NCBI GenBank assembly: GCA_016874715.1
Contig: VGTK01000048.1
Location: 1-34,082, forward strand
Direction of reading: 5' to 3'
Source: Deltaproteobacteria bacterium
GTDB lineage: Bacteria > Desulfobacterota > Binatia > UBA12015
DNA: 34,082 nt
In this document: positions 1 through 8,200 of the stretch, in pieces
Layout: each line of letters begins with the position of its first letter
How positions within the stretch are numbered: the first letter of the stretch is position 1
Notes under the pieces: model-generated
Told to the model about the DNA's origin: nothing
The model's database searches: none
The model's input: only the letters and a program-made list of their open reading frames with translations
Program-made: the position numbers and the translations under genes

Positions 1-64
1 GGCGAGCGCGAGCGTGTCGGCGAGGGCGGCGGCGAGCGCGAGCGTGTCGGCGAGGGCGGCGGCG
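1..64. repeat. 30-bp tandem repeat, two exact copies plus a stub
   Basis: Positions 1-30 and 31-60 are identical and 61-64 begin a third copy. The array runs into the left edge, so its true copy number is unknown. Read on the minus strand it would encode a ten-residue Ala/Leu-rich repeat (core ALADTLALA) inside a possible partial gene. The unit length matches the other array in this window at 19271-19515, but the sequence does not. Confidence 0.85.
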
Positions 65-87
65 CTTCGCGGGCGAGCGGGTTCCAT
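1..87 (-). CDS. Possible N-terminus of an unknown protein, cut by the window edge
   Basis: An open frame reads leftwards from an ATG at 87-85 and leaves the window after 29 codons. It starts MEPARPRS and then runs through the tandem repeat in frame, giving an Ala/Leu-rich stretch with a ten-residue period. A GGCGGG stretch just before the ATG is a poor ribosome-binding site. The adjacent small gene at 189-476 points the same way, so the two could be co-transcribed. Nothing identifies a family, and in such GC-rich DNA an open frame this short may be chance. The in-frame repeat is the only positive sign. Confidence 0.25.
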   Translation of the reverse strand, partial: MEPARPRSAAALADTLALAAALADTLALA

Positions 88-188
88 GCCCGCCGATCAT
101 CCGCGCGCGGTCCGACGACTTCAAGCGTGCGGACGCGGACCGGTGCGCGGTGCTCGCGGCGGCTCCGTCTCCGGCCGCAGCGGTCGGG

Positions 189-476
189 TCACTGCACCGT
201 TTCGCCGTGCGACGAGAACAGCAGCGCGTAGAGCTGCGCGCGCTCGAGCAGCTGGTCGATCAGCACCGTCGCGTGCGCGTCGAGGACGAAGCCACGGAAC
301 GCGGTGGTGGACAGCTCCATGAACGGCCCACCGAGGTCGTCCACCTCGCGCGCTTCGGCGATCGTGGCGGCGACGCGCCGGAAGAAGTCGGCGGCGCCCA
401 CCGACGCGACGACGCTCTCCTGGTGCGCGATCTCGTCCAGCAGCGGCAGCATCTCGCCTCGCACCTGATCGACCAT
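189..476 (-). CDS. Small protein of unknown function
   Basis: This encodes 95 residues from an ATG at 476 to a TGA at 189. The frame stays open further upstream to 638, but that would overlap the crotonase gene on the other strand, so the ATG beginning MVDQVRGEM is the sensible start. Its ribosome-binding site is weak. The protein looks all-helical and soluble: no signal peptide, no membrane segment, no cysteine. It has acidic and hydrophobic heptad-like stretches (LLDEIAHQ, FFRRVAATIAEA, LIDQLLERAQLYALL). The composition is that of a real protein rather than the Arg/Ala/Pro-rich shadow frames around it. It is divergent from the crotonase gene at 586, so the two may share a control region at 477-585. 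I do not recognise a family. Confidence 0.6.
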   Translation of the reverse strand: MVDQVRGEMLPLLDEIAHQESVVASVGAADFFRRVAATIAEAREVDDLGGPFMELSTTAFRGFVLDAHATVLIDQLLERAQLYALLFSSHGETVQ

Positions 477-585
477 CGCACCTGACGCTACTCCCGATCG
501 GAAATGCCGCAAGGAAGGAAGGGACGATGGTCCGCCGCTTGCCGTGCCGCGGCACGGGGACGTACGACGGACGCGGAGGCCCCGC

Positions 586-1395
586 ATGGCGTACCAGGAC
601 ATCCGCTTCGAGCTCCGCGACGGCGTGGCGGTCATCACGCTGCACCGACCGGCGCAGAAGAACGCGTTCAGCGGCCTGATGGGCGTCGAGCTCGGACGAG
701 CCTACACCGCGTGCGACGAGGACGACGACGTCCGCGCGGTGGTGCTCACCGGTGCGGGCGACGCGTTCTGCGCCGGCGCGGACCTCGCTCCGGACGGCAG
801 CACGTTCGAGAAGCGCGAGGAGAAGGGGTTCAGCGCCGCCGGAGTCGAGCCGCCCGCGTTCGCGATCCGCAAGCCGGTGATCGCGGCGGTGAACGGTCAC
901 GCGGTGGGCATCGGCCTCACGCTCGCCATGCAGTGCGACGTCCGCATCTTCGCGCACGAGGGCAAGTACGGATTCCTGCACGTGCGGCGCGGCGTGATCC
1001 CCGACGCGTACTCGCACTGGACCGTGCCGCGCGCGATCGGCTGCGCGCGCACCGCGGAGCTCTTCCTGACGGGGCGCACGTTCCGCGGCGAGGAGGCCGA
1101 GCGCCTCGGCATCGCGAGCCGCGCGCTCCCCGCGGCCGAAGTCCTGCCGGCGGCGCTGGAGATCGCGCGCGACATCGCGGTCAACACGGCGCCGCTGTCG
1201 GTCGCGCTGTGCAAGCGCCTGCTCTGGGACGGCGAGGCGCTGTCGAAGGACGAGATCGGCCGCCGCGAGACCGCGCTGCACCACGTCGTCATGGGACGTG
1301 AAGACGCGCTCGAGGGCGTGATGGCGTTCCTCGAGCGGCGCGCGCCGCGCTGGTCGCTGCGGGTGTCGAAGGACTGGCCGAAGGGGCCGCGCTGA
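586..1395 (+). CDS. Crotonase-family enzyme (enoyl-CoA hydratase/isomerase superfamily), atypical active site
   Basis: A 269-residue protein of normal single-domain crotonase length. The ATG at 586 is preceded by GGAGG at a good distance and begins MAYQDIRFEL. The CoA-binding and oxyanion-hole segments are clear: AFCAGADL in the N-terminal half and AVNGHAVGIGLTLAMQCD in the middle. Family knowledge: true hydratases use two glutamates, one in the GGGCELA motif and one in the QPE motif. Here those places read GIGLTLA and FLH, so both are lost. An Asp in RGVIPDAYSHW sits where Delta3,Delta2-enoyl-CoA isomerases of the PECI type carry their catalytic Glu. I infer an acyl-CoA isomerase or other crotonase reaction rather than hydration. 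It is predicted cytoplasmic. The neighbours do not reveal the pathway. Confidence 0.88.
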   Translation: MAYQDIRFELRDGVAVITLHRPAQKNAFSGLMGVELGRAYTACDEDDDVRAVVLTGAGDAFCAGADLAPDGSTFEKREEKGFSAAGVEPPAFAIRKPVIAAVNGHAVGIGLTLAMQCDVRIFAHEGKYGFLHVRRGVIPDAYSHWTVPRAIGCARTAELFLTGRTFRGEEAERLGIASRALPAAEVLPAALEIARDIAVNTAPLSVALCKRLLWDGEALSKDEIGRRETALHHVVMGREDALEGVMAFLERRAPRWSLRVSKDWPKGPR

Positions 1396-1530
1396 TCCCG
1401 CCCCGGTGGGCCGTCGCAGGGCCGAAGCGCCACGATGCGGGTGCCCGACGGGGGGCCAGGCGCTCGGCACCTCGATCCCCGCGACGGCGGGCCCCACGTT
1501 TCGGGCGCCCCGCCGGAGTCGTCCCGACGA

Positions 1531-1559
1531 GGGCACCCGGCCGCAGGGTCCGGGTGCTC
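1531..1559. terminator. Hairpin between convergent genes, possible terminator
   Basis: An 8-bp perfect stem (GCACCCGG with CCGGGTGC, 1533-1540 and 1550-1557) around a 9-nt loop extends by one wobble and one GC pair. It lies between the convergent crotonase gene and the lipoprotein locus. No T-run follows on either strand, so it is at best an unconventional terminator. Confidence 0.3.
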
Positions 1560-1632
1560 CTCGTCGGGTCGCCGCTGGTCGACCCGCCCAGCCGCCGAAG
1601 GTTCGCGACGCCGGTGCCGCGCGAGAGCCGAT

Positions 1633-2991
1633 TCAGCGCAGGCCCGGGTTGAAGGGCTGCAAAGGGGGAAGGCCGCCCGGGTCGAAGCCGGTCGTGGGCC
1701 CCAGCAGGTTGATGCCGAGCACGTCGACCTGCAGGCTCTCGAAGGCGGGTCCGGGGTCCGAGTCGCCGAAGGCGGTCGCCACCGTGTAGCGCAGGGTGCC
1801 GTTCGCAGCCCCCGGCTCGCGGACGTAGCTGAAGCTCTCGATCCACGCGCCGACAGTGCGCTTGTGCTGGTCGCTGCACGCCTCGCGCAGGTCCCAGCCG
1901 GTCAGCATCGGCATCGCCCAGGTGTAGGGAGGCGTCTGGACGACGACCTGGCGGCGCGTGAACGGGTTGCCGACCGCGGCGCAGAAGAATTCCGACTTGG
2001 CCGCGGTGATGCGCACGTCGTTGCTCACGGAGCCCCTCGTCACGTTGCCGCCCTCGACGACGACGGTGCTCGGGTGGAACACCTCGACGCTCTCGCCCTT
2101 CAGGATCGACACCATCTCGGCGGAGCGGAACGGCGGTTTGTCGTTGTCCTTGAGCACGACGTCGGAGCGCCACTTCACCTTGCGGCCGCGCAGCTTCGGT
2201 CTGCCGAGATCGAAGCCGAACTGCAGGAGGTGGTGGTCGTTGTCCGTGAAGCTCGCCGCGAAGCCCGAGAGCAGGACGGCCTTCGGCTTCCGGTCGGGCG
2301 ACACGTACTGCCCCTTGATCCGGTCCACCGAGCCCGATCCGGCGTCGGTGAAGATCAGGGCGGAGGTCTCGTCGGACTGCACCGCCTCGATGTCGACGCG
2401 GGAGACGAACGGCGCGATGACGCCGGTTGGCGGCTTCGGCCACGCGACGACGGTGTACGAGTAGCACCAGCGGTAGTCGTCGTCGCCGTTGACGTCGCTG
2501 ATCAACCCGCCCGCGTCCCAGAACAGGATGTCGCCGAGCTGGTGGACGTTGTAGATCGTCGCGCCGAGTCCGAGGACGTGGTGGTCGGCGTCCTCGTACT
2601 GGAGCTCGAAGCCGTTCTGGTAGACCATGCCCGTGTACCCGCGCGGCAGCAGCACGTTGTCGGTGATGCGCATGCCGATGTAGGTCTCGGAAGCGGCCTG
2701 GTTCGCCCGGGCGCAGCTCCGCCCGTGCTCGACGTGCAGCTTGCCGGGCGCGCCGAAGACCAGCGAGCGCGTCTGCTCGGTCGGGTTCACGTAGGGCGCG
2801 TCGTCGATGATCTTGTAGACGCTCTCCGGCGAGTCCAGCGACACCGGGGACGTCTAGGAGCAGGCCTGGAGGAGGTTGAGCCCGACCGCCGCGACCGCGG
2901 CCACGACTGCTGCGACGAGGCGTTGCCGGGACGACGTTCCGAGCGCTCGGGGGAGACTCGGGGCGAGAGCTGCTGCGACGTTCGAATCCAT
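1633..2991 (-). pseudogene. Lipoprotein of unknown family, interrupted by an in-frame amber codon after the lipobox
   Basis: From an ATG at 2991 with a perfect GGAGG six bases upstream, the frame encodes a basic N-terminus, a hydrophobic core and the lipobox LLQAC followed by Ser. It then meets TAG at 2856-2854. The same frame continues beyond the stop for over 400 codons to TGA at 1633. That part aligns along its whole length with the intact paralogue at 3282-4661: SPESVYKIIDD versus SPQDVYDILDE, YRWCY in both, AMPMLTGWDL versus AIPMLTGWDL, VDVLGINLL in both. Four cysteines match between the copies (RSCAR, YRWCY, FFCAA, EACSD), suggesting two disulfides in the periplasm. A GTG at 2844 could restart translation, but it has no ribosome-binding site and would lose the export signal. 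Readings are a young pseudogene, a sequencing error or stop readthrough. The molecular function is unknown. Confidence 0.82.
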
Positions 2992-3004
2992 GTCGGACCT
3001 CCAT

Positions 3005-3028
3005 CGACGGCGGGGTGGAGCGCCGTCG
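3005..3028 (-). promoter_or_regulatory. Leader hairpin beside the Shine-Dalgarno of the amber-interrupted lipoprotein
   Basis: An 8-bp perfect stem (CGACGGCG 3005-3012 with CGCCGTCG 3021-3028) around an 8-nt loop sits 13 nt before the ATG at 2991, directly upstream of the GGAGG. The intact paralogue has a hairpin in the equivalent place (4677-4706), which supports a real leader structure. Confidence 0.5.
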
Positions 3029-3137
3029 TGGAGGGAGAAAGCAAGGTCGATGCCGCGGGCTGCGCGCGTCGCAGGCCCCGTCCTGCGTGAAGGGAGCGCC
3101 GATACGGCTTGCCGGCAGAGGCCGCGAAGATCGCGCC

Positions 3138-3145
3138 GATATATC
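3138..3145 (-). promoter_or_regulatory. GATATATC element, candidate promoter or operator of the downstream lipoprotein copy
   Basis: This AT-rich palindrome is 146 nt before the ATG at 2991. The identical octamer lies 142 nt before the paralogue's ATG, at 4804-4811. On the minus strand both are preceded by GCAA and followed by G. In DNA this GC-rich, a repeated AT octamer at a matched distance is likely functional. No convincing -35 was seen. Confidence 0.45.
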
Positions 3146-3180
3146 CCCTTGCAGCTGCGGTCGTGCGGCGGACGCAGCAA

Positions 3181-3214
3181 AGCCGGGCGGGATCCGCGAA
3201 GATCCCGCCCGGCT
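3181..3214 (-). terminator. Strong hairpin terminator after the intact lipoprotein gene
   Basis: A perfect 14-bp stem (3181-3194 with 3201-3214) encloses a 6-nt loop. Read on the minus strand, the second arm is followed by TTTGC. It lies 67 nt past the stop of the gene at 3282-4661 and before the GATATATC element of the next copy. The two paralogues are therefore probably separate transcription units. Confidence 0.7.
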
Positions 3215-3281
3215 CGCACCGCCCGGGGGCATCGGCACCGCGACCGGGTGTCGTGCCCCCTTTCGCTGTCGGGCCCCGCGT

Positions 3282-4661
3282 TCAGGGAGCGAACGGCCCC
3301 GGCTTGCGCGGGCCCGGCGCCGGACGGCCCGCCCCGGGGTCCAGGCCCGGCGACTGCAGCAGGTTGATGCCGAGCACGTCCACCTGAACCCGGTCGAGCA
3401 TGCCGGGGATGTCGTCCTTGTCACCGAAGTTGGTCTTGATCGTGTAGTAGAGCGTGCCGTTCGACTCGCCGGGCACGCGCACGTAGCGGAAGTCCTCGAT
3501 CCACGCGCCGACGTGGGTCAGGTGGTTGTCGCGGCACGGGCTGCCGAGATCCCAGCCGGTGAGCATCGGGATCGCCCAGGTGAAGGGTGGCGTGACGATC
3601 GCCATCTCGACGGTGCGCTCGGCCGGGCTGCCGAGGCACGCGCCGACGATTCCGCTGCCGCCGCTGCGCGCCGCCAGCTCCAGGTCGTTGGACACGTAGC
3701 CCACGGGCGCATCGCCGCCCTCGACCCGGGCGCCTGCCGGATGGAAGACGTTGACGCTGTCGCCGGTCAGCACCGATACGATCGACGCCGAGCGCGTGCC
3801 GTCGTCGCCGTTGTTGTCGCGGAAGACGACGTCCGACTTCCACTTGATCCGCTTGCGCCTGACCTTGGCCTTGCCGAGGTCGAAGCCGATCTGCAGGACG
3901 TGGTGGTCGTCGTCGGTGTAGCTCGACCCGAAGCCGGCGAGCAGCACGCCGCGCGGCGGCTTGCCGGTCGTCCTGAAGCTGCCGGGGATCTTGTCGACGC
4001 CGTCCCTGGCGACGCTGTCGACGTACATGAGGTTCGCCTGCGGATCCGAGTGGATCGCCTGGATGTCGACGCGCGGCTTCAAGACGATCGGGCTGGGCTC
4101 GGGCCGCGCCCACGCGAGCGTCGTGTATTCGTAGCACCAGCGGTAGGCGTCGTCGCCGTTCTTGTCGCTGAGCACGCCGCCGGCGTTCCACACCAGCACG
4201 TCGTTCAGCTGCACGATGTTGAAGATGCTGGTGCCGAAGCCGACCACGTGGTGGTCCGTCCTCTGGTACTCGAGGTGCCAGCCGTTGAGGAAGACAGTGC
4301 CGTCGAAGCCGCTCGGCAGCCTGGTGAAGCCACCGACGCGCAGGCCGATGTACTCGCTCGACGCTGCGCTCGACGCCGCGGCGCAGGCCCAGCCGTGCTC
4401 GACGCGGAGCTTGGGATCGTCGACCACGGTCCATCTATCGCCGGCGTAGGGCTCGACGTACTGCGACTCGTCGAGGATGTCGTAGACGTCCTGCGGGCTC
4501 TGGAACTGGCCGGCCGTGAAGCTGCATGCCTGCAGCAGAGTGATCGCGACCACCACGGTCGCGGCCAGGGCCGCCGCCGGGGACGGCGAGGTCCGCGCGC
4601 GGCGCTGCGCGCAGTCCCTCCCGCGGGTGCTGCGGGCGCGGTTCGATGACTCGGGATGCAT
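3282..4661 (-). CDS. Outer-membrane or periplasmic lipoprotein of unknown family (intact paralogue)
   Basis: A 459-residue protein from ATG at 4661, preceded by a strong AAGGAGGAG. The N-terminus is long and basic. It leads to a hydrophobic stretch ending in the lipobox LLQAC, so the mature protein should be lipidated at that Cys. The lipid path would be Lgt, LspA and the Lnt encoded at 9841. The mature part is beta-rich looking, with GDDAYRWCYEY, DDDHHVLQIGFDLG and AIPMLTGWDL, and ends with VDVLGINLL and a Pro/Gly-rich tail. Four cysteines are shared with the copy at 1633-2991 (GWACA, YRWCY, GACLG, SPCRD). I do not recognise the family. A role as a surface or periplasmic binding protein is only a guess. 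Its transcript seems to end at the hairpin at 3181-3214. Confidence 0.9.
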   Translation of the reverse strand: MHPESSNRARSTRGRDCAQRRARTSPSPAAALAATVVVAITLLQACSFTAGQFQSPQDVYDILDESQYVEPYAGDRWTVVDDPKLRVEHGWACAAASSAASSEYIGLRVGGFTRLPSGFDGTVFLNGWHLEYQRTDHHVVGFGTSIFNIVQLNDVLVWNAGGVLSDKNGDDAYRWCYEYTTLAWARPEPSPIVLKPRVDIQAIHSDPQANLMYVDSVARDGVDKIPGSFRTTGKPPRGVLLAGFGSSYTDDDHHVLQIGFDLGKAKVRRKRIKWKSDVVFRDNNGDDGTRSASIVSVLTGDSVNVFHPAGARVEGGDAPVGYVSNDLELAARSGGSGIVGACLGSPAERTVEMAIVTPPFTWAIPMLTGWDLGSPCRDNHLTHVGAWIEDFRYVRVPGESNGTLYYTIKTNFGDKDDIPGMLDRVQVDVLGINLLQSPGLDPGAGRPAPGPRKPGPFAP

Positions 4662-4676
4662 GACTCTCCTCCTTCG

Positions 4677-4706
4677 CGTCGAGCGGCGCGACGGCGCCGC
4701 TCGACG
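4677..4706 (-). promoter_or_regulatory. Leader hairpin beside the Shine-Dalgarno of the intact lipoprotein
   Basis: A perfect 13-bp GC-rich stem (4677-4689 with 4694-4706) has only a 4-nt loop. It begins 15 nt upstream of the ATG at 4661 and abuts the AAGGAGGAG. A hairpin this strong next to the ribosome-binding site could protect the mRNA or tune initiation. The other copy has a weaker hairpin in the same position. Confidence 0.55.
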
Positions 4707-4803
4707 GTCGGATTGCAAGCATCGCGCCGCGCCCGGAGGACCGCGGGAGCCGCGGAGTCGGCTCGGGTCCACGTGTGCAACGCACGCCCACGCGGATCCG
4801 CTC

Positions 4804-4811
4804 GATATATC
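4804..4811 (-). promoter_or_regulatory. GATATATC element, candidate promoter or operator of the intact lipoprotein gene
   Basis: The same octamer as at 3138-3145, 142 nt before the ATG at 4661. Flanks shared with the other copy are a preceding GCAA (one or three bases away on the minus strand) and a following G. The match in both position and sequence is the evidence; a conventional -35 is not clear. Confidence 0.45.
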
Positions 4812-5231
4812 GTTGCGACCCGCAGAGAGCGCGGCGCGCGCGCGAGGTGCGTGCCGTGATGAGGAGCGGGCAGGCCACGTCGTCGTCCACCATCCACACG
4901 GTGCTGGCGGCGCGCCGAGCCCGCTCGCCGCCGGACCTTCGGTCCGGTCGAGCCTCGAGAGCCGACGGATCGCTATAGTGCTGCGGCGACCGTGCGGCGA
5001 GGAGGTGGACACCGACGCTTCCGGTCCGTGGGTGGCACGAACCGTGCTGCAGCGTGCAGCGTGCTGACGCGACGACCCCACCCCGATCCGTTCGGTGACC
5101 TGCGGCCGGTGCCGGCATCGACCAAAGATTCTGGTCGACAAGCACAGGCGGCGCGCGCTACCCATTTGCGGGTGGTACCCGGTGTCGATGTCGGCTCCTC
5201 GGACCCTTCGCCGGGGCCCGCCCCTGCGGCC
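4812..5231. other. Divergent intergenic region
   Basis: No gene of convincing composition lies here. It holds a perfect 7-bp hairpin at 4931-4947 (CCGGACC, loop TTC, GGTCCGG) and a -10-like TATAGT at 4974-4979 on the plus strand without a clear -35. At 5118-5138 there is an inverted repeat, TCGACCA and TGGTCGA seven bases apart, which resembles an operator. The frame of the large downstream gene is open through this region from a GTG at 4992, so an N-terminal extension cannot be excluded. Confidence 0.4.
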
Positions 5232-8200
5232 GTGCGTGGCGCGCACGACGCGCTGCCGTTCGCGGGGCGCGCGCGACTCCGGCCGCGGTCCAGGCGTCCG
5301 CTGATCTTCCTCGGGATGCTCGTCGCCCTGGCGTCGCTGCTCGGGGCACGTTCGCCAGCGCACGCCCTCTGCAACATCATCCCGCCTGCCGAGCGGAGCT
5401 ATCCTTCGACGCTCGGCAGCGTGACGAGCCCGATCGTCGCGCCGGGCGACGAGGTGACGATCTCGCTCCAGGCCTGCGACGACGGTCCCGGCTTCGCGAC
5501 CAGCGCCGCGGCCAACGTGGTGACGGTCGCGTTCCTTCCCGCCGGAGACCCGCAAGCGGTGGTGACCGTCGGCGGCGTCACGGTGGAAGATTGCGCGGCA
5601 GGCCCCGGCCCATGCTTGACGCTGCGCTTCACCATGCCCTCGACCACCAGCGCGACCTTCCCCGATGGACTCGCCGGCCCGGCCGAGGTCCGCGTGCTCA
5701 ACGGCGGTGCGACCGCGGCGCTCATCGGCCCGCTGTTCCAGCCGCGCCCGGACACCACGTGCGACAAGCAGGCCGAGACGGTCTTCCGCCAGCTCACGGT
5801 GCTGCCGCCGCCGAACGTGTTCCAGACGTTGATCGACCAGCCGGCGACCCGCGTGCTGGCGGCGCTCGACGGCAGCGGAAGCCTGCTGATCCCCTTCGAC
5901 TACCGCGACGTCCTGCCGCTCGGGCCGGCGGAGCCGGTCGCGGCGCTGCTCTCCGGCTCGACCACCATCGACGCCTTCCAGTCCGCGCCCGGCGTGCCGA
6001 TCGACGTGCCCGACTCGAGCTTCGTGCGCTCGTTCACCATCGACGGGCGTCCCGTGCCGCCGCTGCTGCGCGCGACCGATGCGGGCAACGAGGTCTTCGG
6101 TGCGAGCGACGGTGCGGAGGGCATCGTGCGCGTCGCGCGGACGCTCGGTGGCGCGCCGCCGATCTTCGACCTGCAGTACCTGCGCGCGAGCAACGGACGC
6201 GGTCCGGTGGTGATCCCGGCCGGGCGCTGGACCGTCGAGCCCGGCGCCGCGGTGCCGCTCGCGAACCTGCGCTCGGCGACGCGCGCGGTCGCGTTCGCCC
6301 GCGACGAGAGCATCGAGGGCAACCTGAACGGTCCGCCGTTCAGCGCCGACGCCGACATCGCGGACGACGTCGTGCAGGTGATCGACGTTCCCACCTTCAC
6401 CAGCACGCTGACCGGCCGCGCGGCGTCGCCGATCGTCAACCCCATCACGGGGGGCGTGATCGATACGTCGGACGACTTCGTCGCCTTCCTGGAGTCCGAG
6501 GCGCAGCAGGGCGGCGTCGATCTGAACGGCAACGGCGAGCCGGCGACCGACGACCTGCTGCGCGTCATGACCGCGGCCGGCGACCTCGTGACCCCGGACG
6601 CGCCTGGCGCGGCGCTCGTCGCCAGCCCGTTCCCGGGCGTCGACCGCAAGCCGGTCGCGATCGACGGCGACCTGGTCTACTTCCGCCAGCCGGACGTCGG
6701 CTTCGGGGCGCAGAGCGGTTCCATCGAGCAGGGCCTTGGCGTCGACGTCAGCCCGGACGGCCGGTTGATCGCCAGCACCCGGCCGACTTCGACCGCGAAC
6801 TGTGGCGAGATCCAGGTCCGCCGGCGTGACGGCGCCACGGGGTCGAGCGTCTTCATCGGCTCTTCCGGTGTGCGCACCATCTGCGGCGTGACCAATGGCG
6901 CCGACGAGGTGACGTTCAACCCGTCGGGCAACGTCCTCTACGTTGCGGCCCCGACGGCCGGCCGGGTCGGGGCGTTCAAGGTCACCCTGTCGCCCGACAC
7001 GATCGGGATCGGTGGTTCGCTGCTCGAGGCGAGCGTCGCGGTTCCGGGTGCGAGGCGGCTCGCGGTGACCCCGTTCACTCCGGACGGGACGATCCTCTCG
7101 CGGCGCGCGTCGCTGTACGCGACCTCGGAGCTCGAGGACAGCGTCACCGCGTTCAACGTCTCCGAGAGCAGCTTCGCCGTGACACCGGCACTCACTCTCA
7201 CTCTCACGCGGATCCTGCAGAACAGCGCCGGGTGCGTGCCTTCGGCGACCCGTGTCTGCATCACCGACTTCCTCAATCCGCGCGGCGTCGCGACCAGCCC
7301 CGACGGACGGAACGTCTACGTCGCGGTGCACGGCAGCAACCGCGTTGCGGTCTTCACGCGGCAGAACAACTCGGCGGCGATCGACCGCGTCCAGGAGCTG
7401 GTCGACAACGGCAACGGCGGCACGCTCCTCGGCGGTCCGAACGACGTCGCGGTGAGCCCCGACGGGCGGTTCGTCTACGCGATCGCAGACGTGGAGGACG
7501 GCCTCACCATCTTCTCGCGCGACCTCGTGACCGGGCTCCTCACCTTCGTCGGCACCTTCGCTCAGGGGATCGACGCCGACGGCATCGGCGGCGGGCGGAG
7601 CATCGAGGTGAGCCCGGACGGGACCGGCCTCTACTTCGTCAACTCGGCCGCCCAGGTGGTGGCGCTCGATCGCAACACGTCGACCGGCCTCCTGACCTTC
7701 AACCGCCGGACGGGCGGTGGCTTTTCGGGGCTCGCGTCCGTCGGCCTGGCGATCAGCCCCGACAGCGAGCACGTCTACGTGCAGAGCGGCAACCTGGGCT
7801 CGGGCCGCCTGTTCGCGCGCGACAGCCGGCTGCGCGCCTTCGACACCACGACCGGCCTGACGCGCGCCGGCCTCGATGCCACCGTCGGCTCCAAGCTCGC
7901 TTCGGTCGCGAACGGACGGGCGGCCTTCATCCGCCCGGGCGAGGCCTTCGGGACCTTGTTCCCCGAGGTGAAGCTCTACGATGCAGCGTCGGACGCGCTC
8001 GTCGGCCTCGATTCGGCGTCGGGCTTCGCCAACAAGCTCGCGATCTCGTCGCAGATCCTGGCGCTCGCGGCGCCGGAGGGCCTCGTGGTCGGGAACGCCG
8101 ACGGCGACAGCATCGTCGGCGAGGACACGCTGGTCGTCGCCTCGCTCGCCAATCCTTCGGCACCTCCGACCCTCGTCGGCGTCGACGCGCTCGAGATCGG

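Noticed and set aside
2854..2856. Amber codon as programmed pyrrolysine insertion
   Set aside because: No pyl genes are in the window, and the position just after the lipidated Cys is not a catalytic site. A mutation or sequence error is simpler.
2976..2992. tRNA T-loop-like GTTCGAATCC
   Set aside because: It lies in the start of the lipoprotein coding region, and no acceptor stem or anticodon arm could be found around it.
5138..5190. Possible cyclic-di-GMP riboswitch upstream of the giant secreted protein
   Set aside because: A GCACAGG-like string and a GGTGGTACCC stem tempted me, but the conserved core and tetraloop-receptor pattern of GEMM riboswitches are not there.
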